Source: Tenacibaculum tangerinum
GTDB taxonomy: Bacteria; Bacteroidota; Bacteroidia; Flavobacteriales; Flavobacteriaceae
Reading direction: 5' to 3'
DNA length: 64,000 nucleotides
Assembly: GCF_029853675.1 (NCBI RefSeq)
Contig: NZ_CP122539.1
Span: forward strand, 1,295,001 to 1,359,000
Of the stretch, positions 1 through 9,444 are shown piece after piece. Numbering within the stretch: the first letter of the stretch is position 1; every line of letters starts with the position of its first letter. The notes beneath the pieces were generated by a model, which saw nothing but the letters and a program-made list of their open reading frames with translations, ran no database searches and had not been told where the DNA came from. A program made the translations under genes and the position numbers.

Positions 1-1040
1 CCGATAACAACAACGGAACCATTACTGGTAACATCGGTACCAATATGACCGTAACAGCTACCAATGGAAACTGTGAACTCTCACTCGCAGTAACCAGTCC
101 CGTAGCCTGTGACGATCCTTGTGAAAATACAGCCATTAGTATCGGAGGTACCTCGTGTGCTACCGATGGAAGTGCTACTTACGATCTTACCTTTACCGCT
201 ACTGCGGGTGCCACGGTAACTGCCTCGGTAGGAACCGTAGGTGCAGGCGTGGTAACCGACATTCCTAGTGGAACAGACGTAGTCTTAACAGTAAGCTTCC
301 CAGGGTGTGCAGAAAATACCGTGGTGACTGTACCGAGTGCAGATTGTCCGCTATGTGATTTACCTGTACTGACTGTGGGCGAGATCACCTGTGATGCCAC
401 TACCTATACTGTGAATTACTTCTCAGATGGAGCTACCATTACCGCTTCGGGGGGTACGGTTGATGCCACTACCAATACCATTACAGGTATTGCCTTAGGC
501 GATGATATTACCATTACCGCAAGCAATGGCGCTGGATGTGATACCACCATCAGTGTGACAGGTCCTGATACCTGTCCGACAGATTGTGTGCAACCAGACC
601 TAAGCCTAGGACAAGCCGTATGTGACGGAGTGGGTGCAACAACCTATACCGTAAGCTATACCGAAAATACAGGGGCTACCCTACTGGTGGTAGGCGGTAC
701 CGATAATAACAACGGAACCATTACTGGTACCATCGGTACCAATATGACCATAACAGCTACCAATGGAAACTGTGAACTCTCACTCGCAGTAACCAGTCCC
801 GTAGCCTGTGACGATCCTTGTGAAAATACAGCCATTAGTATCGGAGGTACCTCGTGTGCTACCGATGGAAGCGCTACTTACGATGTTACCTTTACCGCTA
901 CTGCGGGTGCCACGGTAACTGCCTCGGTAGGAACCGTAGGTGCAGGCGTGGTAACCGGCATTCCTAGTGGAACCGAAGTCGTACTTACCGTAAGCTTCCC
1001 AGGGTGTGCAGAGAATACCGTGGTGACCGTACCGAGTAAA
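1..1040 (+). repeat. 699-bp tandem coding repeat (233 aa unit)
   Basis: Bases 1-340 recur nearly unchanged at 700-1040, a spacing of exactly 699 bp, so the reading frame is kept. The differences are scattered single bases (for example GGTAACATC versus GGTACCATC). The unit contains smaller Cys-bounded modules with CDxPCE motifs. The near identity of the DNA suggests recent duplication or gene conversion, and such arrays often vary in copy number between strains. The array probably continues upstream of the window. Confidence 0.9.
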
Positions 1041-2141
1041 AATTGTAAACGACCTAGCATTAGTTTATTAAAAACTGCAACGTTCAATGATGAAAATGGT
1101 GATGGCATTGCACAGTCTGGTGAAACAATTACTTATAGTTTTGAAGTTATTAATACTGGAAATGTGGCTTTGAATAACATCAGTATCAACGACGATTTAT
1201 TAGGCGGAATAGTGTGTACCATACCTACCTTAAACATAGGAGAAGTTAATACCAGTTGCTCGGCAACCTACAGTATTACCCAAATTGATGTAGATACTGG
1301 AAGTGTTACCAATGCCGCTGTGGTTACGGCTACTGATTCTGATAACAATACCATTAGTGATAATTCTGATGACCCTAATAACCCTACTGATGATGACCCT
1401 GATGCTGATGGTGATCCCGATGACCCAACGGTGTCAACTTTACAACAACAGCCTGCAATAGAGGTTACTAAAACCATGGAGGTATCGGGTGTAAATGTTG
1501 GAGACCTAATTACCTATACAATTAGCGTGGAGAATACAGGAAATATGACACTTGATAATTTGAGCTTAGAAGACACCTTAACAAACGGATTTGGTGATGT
1601 AATCAGCTTAACTACCGAGCCTACATTTGTATATGCTACTCTTGGTAGTCCTGAAGGAACTTTACTACCTAAAGAAATTGCTGAGTACACCGCTACCTTT
1701 GTAATTACACAACAGGCGCTGAATTCTTCTACAGTGTCTAATACTGTGCTTGTTACTGCAGATGCCAATAACGGAGAAATAGTCGAAGACGTCAGCGACG
1801 ACGGAGACGATTTTGATGGAAACACTGTCGATGACCCTACCGAAATAACATTGGGATGTCTTGAGATCTTTAATGAGTTTACTCCTAATGGAGATGGTAT
1901 TGACGAAACATTTGTGATTAATTGTATCGAACAATACCCAAACAACACGCTAGAAGTATATAACAGATGGGGGAACCTCGTATTTAAAACCAAAGGATAT
2001 AGAAATGATTGGAATGGGTTCGCTAATGTAAAAGCTGTTTTGAATACTGGAAGTGATTTACCTGTGGGTACGTACTACTATGTACTTGATTTAGGAGATA
2101 ACTCTAAACCAAGAGTGGGATGGTTATACATACATCGATAA
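3..2141 (+). CDS. Giant repeat-rich secreted adhesin, 3' part (SprB-like, T9SS type B C-terminal domain)
   Basis: The reading frame is already open at the window start, so this is the C-terminal ~712 residues of a larger gene. Order seen: Cys-rich SprB-like repeats, then two conserved-repeat domains of the DUF11 type (each has an ITYS/ITYT-VxNTGN motif), a Asp-rich linker, and a final ~90-residue domain with FNEFTPNGDGIDETF, YNRWGNLVF and GTYYYVLDLG, which is the gliding-motility-associated CHU_C/type B sorting domain. Such proteins are exported by the type IX secretion system and displayed or released at the cell surface. The SprF-like gene lies just downstream, the usual partner arrangement. 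The true start and ligand are unknown. Confidence 0.85.
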   Translation, partial: DNNNGTITGNIGTNMTVTATNGNCELSLAVTSPVACDDPCENTAISIGGTSCATDGSATYDLTFTATAGATVTASVGTVGAGVVTDIPSGTDVVLTVSFPGCAENTVVTVPSADCPLCDLPVLTVGEITCDATTYTVNYFSDGATITASGGTVDATTNTITGIALGDDITITASNGAGCDTTISVTGPDTCPTDCVQPDLSLGQAVCDGVGATTYTVSYTENTGATLLVVGGTDNNNGTITGTIGTNMTITATNGNCELSLAVTSPVACDDPCENTAISIGGTSCATDGSATYDVTFTATAGATVTASVGTVGAGVVTGIPSGTEVVLTVSFPGCAENTVVTVPSKNCKRPSISLLKTATFNDENGDGIAQSGETITYSFEVINTGNVALNNISINDDLLGGIVCTIPTLNIGEVNTSCSATYSITQIDVDTGSVTNAAVVTATDSDNNTISDNSDDPNNPTDDDPDADGDPDDPTVSTLQQQPAIEVTKTMEVSGVNVGDLITYTISVENTGNMTLDNLSLEDTLTNGFGDVISLTTEPTFVYATLGSPEGTLLPKEIAEYTATFVITQQALNSSTVSNTVLVTADANNGEIVEDVSDDGDDFDGNTVDDPTEITLGCLEIFNEFTPNGDGIDETFVINCIEQYPNNTLEVYNRWGNLVFKTKGYRNDWNGFANVKAVLNTGSDLPVGTYYYVLDLGDNSKPRVGWLYIHR

Positions 2142-2170
2142 TTGAATAATACGTGATAAAAATTATTAAA

Positions 2171-3103
2171 ATGAGCATAAAAAAATCATCTCTATTAAAC
2201 ATCGTATTCTTAATGCTTTGCGCATTAACAATAAATTTTAGTTATGCACAGCAAGACCCTCAATACACTCATTATATGTATAATACATTGAGTATTAACC
2301 CTGCTTATGCCGGACAAAGAAATAATTTAAGTATTGTAGCTTTGCACCGTACACAGTGGGTGGGTATTGAAGGGTCTCCACAAACCCAATCGTTAGGTAT
2401 TCATTCTCCTTTGAGAAATCAGCAGCTCGCTATTGGATTCAACGCAGTTATGGATGCTTTAGGACCCGCTAATGAATCTTTTGTGGATGCTAATTTCTCC
2501 TATTCCATACTTATAAATGAGCACAACACCGAACTCTCTTTTGGTATGAAAGCAGGATGGCATATAATAACAACCGATTGGAGCAAAGGACAGTTTCAAA
2601 CTCTATCCAACCCCCTATTTCAAGAAAATGTGAATCTTAGTTCCTTTGTCATAGGAGCAGGTTTGTATTTAAGTAATGATAATTGGTACTTGGGGGTTTC
2701 TATACCTAATTTCCTAACTACAAAACATTATGATGACTTTCAAGAGTCTTTGGCTACCGAAAGACTGCATTATTTTTTAATTGGAGGATATGTATTCAAC
2801 TTAAGCAGTACTGTGAAGTTTAAACCCGCTTTTTTAGTAAAAGCAACTTCTGGGTCTCCTGTAATTGCTGATGTTTCTGCTAATGCTTTATTCAATGATA
2901 AGTTTACCCTTGGATTGGCGTGGAGATGGAACGACTCTTTTGCTGGCTTGGCTGGATTCCAGATTAATAAAAATCTGTACATAGGGTATGGGTACGATTT
3001 GACTACCACTAATTTGAATAACTACAATACCGGGACACACGAAGTGTTATTAAGATATGAAATCATTAAGCAAGGAAGACAAGTTTCTCCTAGATTCTTT
3101 TAA
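2171..3103 (+). CDS. PorP/SprF family type IX secretion membrane protein
   Basis: About 310 residues with an N-terminal signal peptide ending near NFSYAQQ, followed by the family hallmark QDPQYTHYMYN and NPAYAG close to the mature N terminus. The rest has alternating aromatic strands typical of an outer-membrane beta-barrel. PorP/SprF proteins are known to be needed for secretion or surface attachment of type B CTD substrates, and this gene follows such a substrate directly. An in-frame GTG at 2153 would add six residues; the ATG at 2171 is preferred because it starts right at the signal peptide. Confidence 0.85.
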   Translation: MSIKKSSLLNIVFLMLCALTINFSYAQQDPQYTHYMYNTLSINPAYAGQRNNLSIVALHRTQWVGIEGSPQTQSLGIHSPLRNQQLAIGFNAVMDALGPANESFVDANFSYSILINEHNTELSFGMKAGWHIITTDWSKGQFQTLSNPLFQENVNLSSFVIGAGLYLSNDNWYLGVSIPNFLTTKHYDDFQESLATERLHYFLIGGYVFNLSSTVKFKPAFLVKATSGSPVIADVSANALFNDKFTLGLAWRWNDSFAGLAGFQINKNLYIGYGYDLTTTNLNNYNTGTHEVLLRYEIIKQGRQVSPRFF

Positions 3104-3114
3104 AATAAACAAGT

Positions 3115-5095
3115 ATGAATACTCAAAAAAATAAACGGCTACTACATGTCACTCTTCTTATCATTATTTGTCTATTTCCTACATGGTTAGTGGCTCAAAG
3201 AGCAAAAATAAAGCAGGCAAATAAAGAATATAAAGATTTTGCATACGTAAGAACAAGTGAAATTTTACTTGAAGTCGTAGAAAAAGGATACAAATCGGTC
3301 GATGTACTAAAAAAATTAGGCGATTCTTTTTACTTCAATAGCGACATGGAACAAGCCGCTAAATGGTATGGAGAACTCTTTACATTAGACAAAGAAAAAA
3401 TAGATACTGAATATTATTTTAGGTATGCGCAAGCCCTGAAGTCTATACAAAACTATCAAGAATCTGATCGATGGATGGAAAAATTTGCCGAACTAAACAG
3501 TAGTGATTTGAGAGCCAAAGCTTTTTTAACAAATCAAGATTATTTATCAAATATTAAAAATGCTAGCAAAGACTTTGAACTGGAAAACTTAAAAATAAAC
3601 ACCGAATTATCAGACTTTGGAACCTTTATTTTTGACAATAAATTGTATTTCTCTTCTTCAAAAGGAAATGGTAAAAAATACAAATGGAACGAACTACCCT
3701 ATTTCAACCTATACACCGCTGAAAAAACAACAGAAGGATACCAACAGGTAAAAGAACTAGAAGGTGTTAACACAAAATATCATGAATCTAGCGTAGCCAT
3801 TACTCCTGATGGGAAAACTATGTATTTTACCCGAAGTAATTATTACAAAGGAAAATACAAAGAAGATAAAAAAGGAACCAATCATTTAAAACTTTTTAGA
3901 GCCTCCTTAAATGAAAACGGAAAGTGGGGTAATATACAATCGGTTCGATTCAATAGCAACAGCTATAGTGTAGCGCATCCAACCATTAATGCCAAAGGAA
4001 CCAAACTCTATTTTTCATCTGATATGGACGGAACTGTAGGACAGTCTGATGTGTTTGTAGCAGAAATAAACCCAGATGGTTCTTTAGGAGATCCCGTTAA
4101 TCTCGGAAAACAAATCAATACCGAAGTCCGAGAATCTTTCCCTTTTATAAATACAAAAGGAGATTTATTTTACGCTTCCAATGGTTTTAACGGTTTAGGA
4201 GGCTTAGACGTTTATGTCGTTAGAGGATTTGAATCTAAAAGAGAAAAAACAACCCTACTTAGTAGAAAATCTAGCCAAACCGATCAACAGTCCTATGGAT
4301 GATTTTGCTTATTTTGAAGACTCAGAAAGTAAGGTGGGCTATCTAACTTCTAATCGTGAGGGAGGAAAAGGATACGACGACATTTATCAATTTTATATTC
4401 AAAAATGCAAACAAATACTTGCAGGTACTGTGTACGATGTAGATACTAAAAATCCTATTTCTCAAGCAAAAGTAACCTTGCTAACCGAAGACAATAACGT
4501 GATAAAACAAGTGGTGTCAGACTCTAAAGGTGGCTATACCTTTGATGACTTGAATTGCGAACAACAGTATTTAGTAAGGGCGTCGAAAGAAGAATATGCT
4601 ACCCAAGAAAAAAGAATCAAAACAGGCTCTTCAAACAAGAAAAATATCATAGATCTTGAATTGAAACGCGATCAAATAATCCTCAATCCTTGTGATGACT
4701 TAGCCAAATTATTAGACATCCCTATCATTCATTTTGACTTTGATAAATATAACATAAGACCCGATGCGCAATTAGAACTCCAAAAAGTCTTAGCGGTTCT
4801 GAATAAATATCCTAGTATGGAAATTGATATTAGAAGTCATACCGATTGTAGAGGTTCTGATACCTATAACGAAGTCTTGTCCGAAAACAGAGCACAATCG
4901 ACCAAAAAATACTTGATTGATAATGGAATCAACCCCAAAAGGCTTACCGCCAAAGGATATGGTGAATACCGATTGCTCAACAACTGCGATTGTAAAAACG
5001 AAAATGCCAATTGCTCTAAAGAACAACACCAAGCGAACAGAAGAAGCGAGTTTATCGTAACCAGCTTTAAAGGAAATAAATGTGATTATAAATAA
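3115..5095 (+). CDS. OmpA family protein with TPR and PD40 repeats, apparent frameshift
   Basis: The 5' part (3115-4302) has a signal peptide, TPR-like helices and WD40-like/PD40 beta-propeller repeats with YFSS and YFTRS motifs. The 3' part, read from about 4220 to 5095 in the +1 frame, continues with the propeller (GYLTSNREGGKGYDDIY), a carboxypeptidase-regulatory-like domain and a C-terminal OmpA peptidoglycan-binding domain (HFDFDKYNIR). The two halves clearly belong together. Removing one A from the A6 run at 4244-4249 restores one frame of 660 codons. It is the third gene of the adhesin-SprF-OmpA set common next to T9SS substrates. The shift may be real or a homopolymer sequencing error. 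Confidence 0.8.
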
Positions 5096-5106
5096 TGTCT
5101 AAACAC

Positions 5107-5145
5107 AAAAAAGCTCATTCTTTTCGAATGAGCTTTTGGTTTTCT
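5107..5145. terminator. Bidirectional hairpin terminator
   Basis: A perfect 12-bp stem AAAAGCTCATTC / GAATGAGCTTTT (5109-5120 and 5126-5137) with a TTTTC loop lies between the convergent OmpA-like gene and folE. A-rich and T-rich flanks let it serve both strands. Confidence 0.85.
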
Positions 5146-5160
5146 TATATCCTGTCGTTT

Positions 5161-5853
5161 TTACTGAAAATCAGTGTTGAATTTTATATAATCTAAAAAT
5201 TCACGTTTGGTTTCTTTGTCTTTGAACGCTCCACCAAACTCAGCCGTTACTGTACTACTCTCAATATCTTTAATTCCACGTGAATTTACACACAAATGTT
5301 TCGCATCAATAACACAAGCTACATCTTGGGTACCCAGCGCTTCTTGCATGGCTTGAACTACTTGCATCGTTAAGCGTTCTTGTACTTGTGGTCGCTTTGA
5401 ATAGTATTCTACTATACGGTTCATTTTAGACAAACCGATTACTTTACCATTTGAAATATACGCTACGTGAGCTCTACCAATAATTGGTAATAAATGGTGC
5501 TCACAAGTTGAGTATACAATGATGTTTTTTTCAACCAGCATTTCTCCGTACTTATAGGTGTTTTCGAAGGTGGATGCTCCTGGTTTATTTTTAGGGTTCA
5601 ACCCCATAAACAACTCGTTCACGAACGCTTTGGCGACTCTTTTAGGAGTTCCTTGTAAGCTATCGTCTGTTAAATCCATTCCTAATGTTTCAAGAATTTC
5701 TTTTACATTTTCTTGAATTTTTTCTATTTTTTCGGTGTCAGAAATATCGAAAGCGTCTGCACGTAAAGGCGTTTTAGCCGACGTACCTACATGGTTCTCT
5801 CCTATTTCGTCTAATCTATCGTCATTCATTTTGTTGTTGTTCACTTCAAACAT
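5161..5853 (-). CDS. folE: GTP cyclohydrolase I
   Basis: 230 residues. Converts GTP to 7,8-dihydroneopterin triphosphate, the first step of folate and of preQ0/queuosine precursor synthesis. The zinc and active-site signatures are visible: STCEHHLLPIIGRAHVAYI, GLSKMNRIVEYYSKRPQVQERLT and the ACVIDAKHLCVNSRG segment. The N-terminal ~40 residues are a poorly conserved extension, so the start at 5853 or the internal Met at 5829 are both possible. queE at 49.3 kb may use a downstream product of this reaction. Confidence 0.95.
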   Translation of the reverse strand: MFEVNNNKMNDDRLDEIGENHVGTSAKTPLRADAFDISDTEKIEKIQENVKEILETLGMDLTDDSLQGTPKRVAKAFVNELFMGLNPKNKPGASTFENTYKYGEMLVEKNIIVYSTCEHHLLPIIGRAHVAYISNGKVIGLSKMNRIVEYYSKRPQVQERLTMQVVQAMQEALGTQDVACVIDAKHLCVNSRGIKDIESSTVTAEFGGAFKDKETKREFLDYIKFNTDFQ

Positions 5854-5900
5854 TTCTATCTAAAATTAGTAGGGCGCAAATTTACAACATTGTTGGTAAT

Positions 5901-7265
5901 CTACTGCACTTTATTTATCAATTCCTCTAAAGAACAAGTAGTTTGCTCTCCTGATGACATCTCTTTTACAACAAGTGTACCATTTTCTACAGTGGTTACC
6001 ACAAATTCAATTTCTCTGTTGGTAGCGTATTTCCATTGCTTTTTTTGCTGATTGTTACTGCCAGCTACATCGGGGTACATCTCTGCCTTTATGTCATTAT
6101 TTCGCAAGGTTTTTATCATTTTAACCTTTTCTAAACTCTCGTTCTCCTCAAAATTTAAAAACAATACTTTGGGTTTTGGTAGTGCTACTGCCTCAAACAA
6201 CGCTAGCTCTTCCATTACTAGGTAAATTCTATCCAATCCGAAGGAAATTCCTACTCCTGAAACGTCTTTTAAACCAAAGATTCCTGTTAAATCATCGTAA
6301 CGACCACCGCCTCCGATAGAACCCATTTGTACACTTTTGGGTGCTGCTACTTCGTAAATAGCTCCCGTATAATAGTTCAATCCGCGTGCTAAGGTTACAT
6401 CCAATTCTAAGGTTGCCGAATCTAAGCCCAACGCTTCTACCCTATCAACGACCGTTTTTAAATCTGCCACTCCTTGCAATCCTTCTTCTGAACCTTGCAA
6501 CAAGTCTTCTAAAGAAGCTAACTTCTCTTGATTACTTCCTGAAAAGTGGAACAAGGGATCTACTTTTTCTATGGCTGTTGCTAATATTCCTTTAGAAAGC
6601 ATTTCATTTACAACCCCTTCTTTCCCTATTTTGTCTAACTTATCTAACGCAACTGTAAAATCAATCAATTTATCTGATGCTCCAATGACCTCAGCAATTC
6701 CTGATAAGATTTTTCGGTTATTGAGTTTGATAGTCGTACCATTAAGTCCTAACTTACTAAAAACTGTATCGTACAATTGTACAAACTCTACTTCTTGCCA
6801 TAGCGAAGTGCTGCCTACCACGTCGGCATCGCATTGATAAAACTCACGGAAACGTCCTTTTTGAGGTCTGTCTGCCCTCCAAACGGGTTGGATTTGATAG
6901 CGTTTAAACGGAAAGGTGATTTCGTTTTGGTGCTGTACGACGTACCGTGCAAACGGTACGGTTAAATCGTAACGCAAGGCTTTTTCGGAAATTTTGGGAG
7001 TTACCTTTAAACTGTTCTTTTCAGAAAGTAAGTGCTCATCAACCTTTTTTAAATAATCCCCAGAATTTAAGATTTTAAAAATCAAGCGATCTCCTTCTTC
7101 ACCATATTTTCCCATTAGGGTATCTGAATTTTCAAAACTGGGTGTTTCAATGGGTTGAAATCCGAAATTTTCAAATGCATGCTTAATCGTATTGAAAATA
7201 TAGTTTCTTTTGGCTACTTCAGTTGATGAAAAATCTCTTGTTCCTTTTGGGATGCCTACTTTCAT
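5901..7265 (-). CDS. hisS: Histidyl-tRNA synthetase
   Basis: 454 residues, usual length for the Bacteroidetes type. Charges tRNA-His. Class II signatures are visible: KGTRDF near the N terminus, motif 2 with RYQIQPVWRADRPQKGRFREFYQCDADVVG, the histidine-A motif ARGLNYYTG, and GGGGRYDDL plus GVGISFGLDRI for motif 3. A C-terminal anticodon-binding domain follows. It reads with folE, 47 bases upstream of it, so the two may be co-transcribed. Confidence 0.95.
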   Translation of the reverse strand: MKVGIPKGTRDFSSTEVAKRNYIFNTIKHAFENFGFQPIETPSFENSDTLMGKYGEEGDRLIFKILNSGDYLKKVDEHLLSEKNSLKVTPKISEKALRYDLTVPFARYVVQHQNEITFPFKRYQIQPVWRADRPQKGRFREFYQCDADVVGSTSLWQEVEFVQLYDTVFSKLGLNGTTIKLNNRKILSGIAEVIGASDKLIDFTVALDKLDKIGKEGVVNEMLSKGILATAIEKVDPLFHFSGSNQEKLASLEDLLQGSEEGLQGVADLKTVVDRVEALGLDSATLELDVTLARGLNYYTGAIYEVAAPKSVQMGSIGGGGRYDDLTGIFGLKDVSGVGISFGLDRIYLVMEELALFEAVALPKPKVLFLNFEENESLEKVKMIKTLRNNDIKAEMYPDVAGSNNQQKKQWKYATNREIEFVVTTVENGTLVVKEMSSGEQTTCSLEELINKVQ

Positions 7266-7353
7266 TTTTAGTTAATTATAAATTGTTAATTTTTAATTCG
7301 GAATTGATTTGCGTTTTAGCCTGCAAATATCTGAAAAAATATGAAGAAAATGG

Positions 7354-8289
7354 TTATTCAGCTAAGGCTTTATTTTTGCGTTTTAAACTGGAAATTGTGG
7401 CGTTTAACTCAAATCCTAAAAGTAAGATAATGGAATTTAGCCACACAAAAAGCATTAATATTAAGAGAGTTCCAATAGACCCATATAATTGATTGTACTT
7501 GGCAAACTTTACTACATAAATTCCGAATAAATAAAATGAAAACATCGATACTACTGTCGTTAAAACAGCCCCAGGAGAAAAGAAACGGACTTCTTTTCCT
7601 TGCTTGGTTCCGTATCTAAAAAGTAAGGAAACGATGGTGAAAATCATTACTAAAAACAGAAAAGCTCTTCCATAGTAAAACAAATCTAAATCTCCTGTTT
7701 GTAACCATCCGAATTTGTGAATTTTTGTCAATGCTATTTGATAAAAAATAATTAAGGTTACGGTTACGATTAAGAAAAAAGACATTAATAAGGATACGGC
7801 AAGTGATACAAAATAAGACCGCAACACATTTCTTACTTCAGTTATATGGTATGAATATTCAAATCCTCCAAAGATGGCATTGACTCCGTTGGTCATTAAA
7901 AAGATAGACGCGAAAAATCCGAAAGACAGCAAACCGCCATATTGATTGTTGATAATATCTTTTATGACGAAATCTACCGCTTCGAAGGTTTTTGGTGGCA
8001 GTGCTTCTTGCATTAATGAAAATAGTCCTTCTTGAAATCCTTCTATCGGAATGTACGGTATGAGTGTTAAAATAAATAATAGAAACGGAAAAATGGCCAT
8101 AAAAAAGCTAAAAGCAATACCTCCTGCTCGTGTGGTTAATGCCCCTTTTACAATACCAATTATATACATTTCGAGTACATCATACAAAGACATACCTTCT
8201 AACCCCGGAATTTTTATGTTTTTCCCGAAGGCTACCAACCAGTTAATTACTGGTATTTTCTCAAGGTTTTCTTCTATATGTTTTGTCAT
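7354..8289 (-). CDS. YihY/BrkB family inner-membrane protein
   Basis: About 311 residues with several hydrophobic segments (for example GGIAFSFFMAIFPFLLFILTL and SYFVSLAVSLLMSFFLIV) and the family signatures TTRAGGIAFSF, NAIFGGFEYSYHI and the C-terminal LLILMLFVWLNSIILLLGFELNA. The family was once called RNase BN, but that is not supported; its function remains unclear, probably transport. The start at 8289 (MTKHIEENLEK) is preferred over 8328 because the extra 13 codons are built from a direct repeat in the leader. Confidence 0.85.
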   Translation of the reverse strand: MTKHIEENLEKIPVINWLVAFGKNIKIPGLEGMSLYDVLEMYIIGIVKGALTTRAGGIAFSFFMAIFPFLLFILTLIPYIPIEGFQEGLFSLMQEALPPKTFEAVDFVIKDIINNQYGGLLSFGFFASIFLMTNGVNAIFGGFEYSYHITEVRNVLRSYFVSLAVSLLMSFFLIVTVTLIIFYQIALTKIHKFGWLQTGDLDLFYYGRAFLFLVMIFTIVSLLFRYGTKQGKEVRFFSPGAVLTTVVSMFSFYLFGIYVVKFAKYNQLYGSIGTLLILMLFVWLNSIILLLGFELNATISSLKRKNKALAE

Positions 8290-8361
8290 TTTTTTCGTTT
8301 CAAAGATGCAGAGTTTTTTTAGTTTCAAAGATGCAAAGTACTACTAGTTTTTAAGAAATAC

Positions 8362-8739
8362 TCATCGTTTTTCTTTTAACTTTCTTATTAGACTTGACAA
8401 CATTCTTTCTATTTCTCTTGATTTTTCATAAAGTTGATCAAAAGGTTCTCTTGAAATATATTCTAAATTTAAAGAAATTTCAAGTTGTGTTTGCAGTTCA
8501 AATAAAGAAGCGATTCCAATCTTTAAAAAACGTATAAAATCTCCTAAACTTTGCCTCCCGTATCCTTCTGATATATTACTTGGTATTGAAACTGCACTTC
8601 TTCTTATTTGAGAAGTCAATCCAAATGTTTCTTCTTTAGGAAAATCATTCGATACTTTATACACCTCTGTTACAAACACCATTGATTTTTGCCATACTAA
8701 CAAATCTCTAAATGTTTTAATATTATTTTCCTTTTTCAT
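8362..8739 (-). CDS. Four helix bundle protein (23S rRNA intervening-sequence family)
   Basis: 125 residues, wholly helical, with the family pattern FRDLLVWQKSMVFVTEVYK, SQIRRSAVSIPSNISEGYGR and LGDFIRFLKIGIASLFELQTQL. Homologues are found as free genes or inside 23S rRNA intervening sequences; their function is not known. Here it is a stand-alone gene between yihY and a low-complexity spacer. Confidence 0.85.
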   Translation of the reverse strand: MKKENNIKTFRDLLVWQKSMVFVTEVYKVSNDFPKEETFGLTSQIRRSAVSIPSNISEGYGRQSLGDFIRFLKIGIASLFELQTQLEISLNLEYISREPFDQLYEKSREIERMLSSLIRKLKEKR

Positions 8740-8756
8740 TATTTGATTTTTAACGT

Positions 8757-8872
8757 TGCCTGTTACTTCACTACTTTGCTACTTTCCAACTTTCCACTTT
8801 TCACTTTTCACTTTTAACTTTTAACTTTCCACTTTCCACTTTCCACTTTTCACTTTTCGCTTTTCATTTTAA
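8757..8872. repeat. Low-complexity tandem CTTTTCA-type spacer
   Basis: A run of variants of ACTTTCCACTTTT repeated about ten times. It fills most of the space between the four-helix-bundle gene and the pentapeptide gene and shows no gene. Its variable unit makes it a likely slippage site. Confidence 0.8.
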
Positions 8873-8874
8873 AA

Positions 8875-9444
8875 CTACGCTACCACAATATCATATTTGT
8901 ACAATAGTCCTTCTACATTTTCATGAGAGAATTTTGCTTTTTTAATCTTATTTTGTTCGGGGTCGATTCTAAAATTTATCGCTGTGGTAAAATCGACTTC
9001 TTCTGCATTGGTTTCTTCAAAAATGGCTTCTTTTAAATCACAATTTTCAAAAGAACTTTTACTCAAATCTGCCTCTGTGAAATCGACTTCTTGCAAACTA
9101 CAATGTACAAATTTTGTTCTGGGTATTTTGAGTTGGTAGAACGAAGACAAATTCAATTGACAATTATGGAAGCTCATGGCTAAAAGAAATTGATTGCATT
9201 CGTTAAATTTTACCCCGACTATCTTACATTTTTCAAAAACGCACTCTTTAAATGAGGTTTGATTCACAATAGTATTGCTAAAATTACAGTCGACAAACTC
9301 GCATTCTAAAAACTCGATAGCTGAAGCGTGTACGTTCTCGAAATTACAATTCTCGAACGTACAGCTATCATAAGTTCCTTTGGTTATTTTGGTGGCTGTA
9401 AAGTCGACTTTTGTGAAGACTTCACTATCAAAAAAAACATTCAT
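8875..9444 (-). CDS. Pentapeptide repeat protein
   Basis: 189 residues made mainly of A(D/N)LxF-like pentapeptides: FENCNFENV, FLECEFVDCNF, FKECVFEKCKI, FTEADLSKSSFENCDL. This predicts a right-handed quadrilateral beta-helix. There is no signal peptide, so it is probably cytosolic. Some relatives (Qnr, MfpA) protect DNA gyrase, but nothing here points specifically to that role. It starts one base from the stop of the M3 peptidase gene and may be translated with it. Confidence 0.85.
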   Translation of the reverse strand: MNVFFDSEVFTKVDFTATKITKGTYDSCTFENCNFENVHASAIEFLECEFVDCNFSNTIVNQTSFKECVFEKCKIVGVKFNECNQFLLAMSFHNCQLNLSSFYQLKIPRTKFVHCSLQEVDFTEADLSKSSFENCDLKEAIFEETNAEEVDFTTAINFRIDPEQNKIKKAKFSHENVEGLLYKYDIVVA

